DNA of 5,911 nucleotides from Candidatus Latescibacterota bacterium (GTDB lineage: Bacteria > Latescibacterota > 4484-107), in the NCBI GenBank assembly GCA_030613045.1, contig JAUWMS010000190.1, forward strand, positions 1 through 5,911, given 5' to 3'. The notes under the pieces were generated by a model. That model worked only from the letters and a program-made list of their open reading frames with translations. It had not been told where the DNA came from and did not search any database. This document shows, piece by piece, positions 5,343 to 5,911 of this stretch; positions within the stretch are counted from its first letter, which is position 1, and each line of letters opens with the position of its first letter. Both the position numbers and the translations under genes were made by a program.

Positions 5343-5900
5343 ATGAACCTTGATTATCCTGAAATTATGAAGTCTGGCGATCGCTATCGCTTCTGTCCAA
5401 TGTGTGCTGCTGAACTCGGCCCGACATACGACATTGAAGATATCTTCAGGGCTAAATGTACCAGTTGTGACTGGACTTATTTCCCCCGGAATCTCATGGG
5501 GGTCAACATCCTAATTGAGGCAAACGGAGGACTGGTGTTCCTCTTTCCGCGCGAGGAGCCGGAGGACAGCCCTGCTGCATTACCCGGTGGAATCGTCGAA
5601 TTCGGCGAGGCTCCCGAAGATGCTGCCATCAGGGAGGCAAGGGAGGAGACGGGGCTGGAAGTGGAGGTGGTCAAAGAATTGGATAGGTACTTCGCCCGCG
5701 ACTTCGTATGGGCCCCCATGCTTAGTTTCATTTTCCTTACAAAGGCGGTTGGAGGGGAACTCCATGACGGCCATGAAGGACGAGTTGAAGTGCGCGCAAT
5801 TGAGAATCCGCCGAAGATATCACCGAATCGTCCCGGAAGCCAAGGAGCGCTCTCAAAATATTTGGAGAAGCTCGAAGGAGATACCAGCGCAAATGGCTGA
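5343..5900 (+). CDS. Zinc-ribbon Nudix hydrolase
   Basis: A 185-residue soluble protein with two parts. Residues 18-42 hold CPMC (18-21) and CTSC (39-42), four cysteines of a zinc ribbon. The Nudix domain follows, with box G83-x5-E89-x7-R97-E98-A99-R100-E101-E102-T103-G104-L105. This matches GX5EX7REUXEEXGU apart from alanine at the first aliphatic position, a common variant. Glu98, Glu101 and Glu102 would bind the catalytic magnesium. Family enzymes cleave nucleoside diphosphates linked to another group (X), such as NADH, ADP-ribose or sugar nucleotides. The zinc ribbon plus Nudix order resembles NudC-type proteins, but the NudC SQPWPFPxS motif after the box is not seen, so NADH is not claimed as substrate. 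The start has AGAGG at 5331-5335, 7 bases before ATG. The gene lies 113 bases after the radical SAM stop and may overlap a following gene. Substrate unknown. Confidence 0.85.
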   Translation: MNLDYPEIMKSGDRYRFCPMCAAELGPTYDIEDIFRAKCTSCDWTYFPRNLMGVNILIEANGGLVFLFPREEPEDSPAALPGGIVEFGEAPEDAAIREAREETGLEVEVVKELDRYFARDFVWAPMLSFIFLTKAVGGELHDGHEGRVEVRAIENPPKISPNRPGSQGALSKYLEKLEGDTSANG

Positions 5901-5911
5901 TACGTTATGTA
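5893..5911 (+). CDS. Possible start of a downstream gene, cut by the window edge
   Basis: ATG at 5893 opens a frame reading M-A-D-T-L-C to the window end. It overlaps the last 8 bases of the Nudix gene in another frame. AAGGAG at 5875-5880 lies 12 bases upstream, a good site at slightly long spacing. Such overlap suggests translational coupling. Only six codons are visible, so this may be chance. Confidence 0.3.

Noticed and set aside
1..5911. Genome-wide reassignment of TAG to an amino acid
   Set aside because: The kinase ends naturally at TAG with a duplicated in-frame TAG and a terminator right after, so TAG appears to act as a stop here. One internal TAG does not support reassignment.

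Overview
This is a bacterial window with mixed, moderately high GC. The genes are compact, all on the + strand, most with good Shine-Dalgarno sites, and they are separated by short intergenic stretches that carry several kinds of small repeat. The sugar-acid kinase, the long two-domain esterase-like hydrolase, the TumE-type toxin-antitoxin pair and the scattered repeats suggest an environmental, polysaccharide-degrading bacterium. A Planctomycetes/Verrucomicrobia-like or candidate-phylum lineage is my guess. No rRNA or tRNA marker is present, so lineage cannot be fixed from this window.

Layout. Positions 1-90 are a leader with a GCG-periodic repeat and a strong ribosome binding site. Positions 91-1134 encode a PfkB-family kinase resembling 2-dehydro-3-deoxygluconate kinase. 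Its stop codon lies in a 36-bp imperfect tandem duplication (1119-1190), followed at once by a strong intrinsic terminator (1190-1236). A candidate extended -10 promoter (1260-1288) precedes a two-gene toxin-antitoxin cassette: a small helical protein (1348-1665) and a TumE/DUF6516-like protein (1667-2065, TTG start). After a 97-bp gap (2066-2162, nothing recognisable but the next gene's ribosome site) comes a 694-residue alpha/beta hydrolase (2163-4247). Its first domain has a complete Ser/Asp/His set and its second lacks the nucleophile. The hydrolase ends inside a heptamer tandem array (4239-4283), followed by a perfect 14-bp-stem hairpin (4287-4317) and an 11-bp inverted repeat (4335-4367).

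Next is a radical SAM gene (4393-5229) with an in-frame TAG at codon 78, between the iron-sulfur cysteine motif and the TGGEP motif. Its 3' end falls at an A7 tract where a -1 shift would add twelve plausible residues. It is annotated as a pseudogene, with recoding as the less likely alternative. The last complete gene is a zinc-ribbon Nudix hydrolase (5343-5900). The start of another gene may overlap its end at 5893.

How the genes may work together: the kinase (hexuronate/ketodeoxygluconate catabolism) and the carbohydrate-esterase-like hydrolase would both fit plant or algal polysaccharide use. However, a terminator and a toxin-antitoxin cassette separate them, so they are not one operon. 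The radical SAM and Nudix genes are adjacent and co-directional, but no joint function can be read from the sequence. The most unusual signals are the two reading-frame lesions in the radical SAM gene and the repeat cluster fused to the end of the hydrolase gene.
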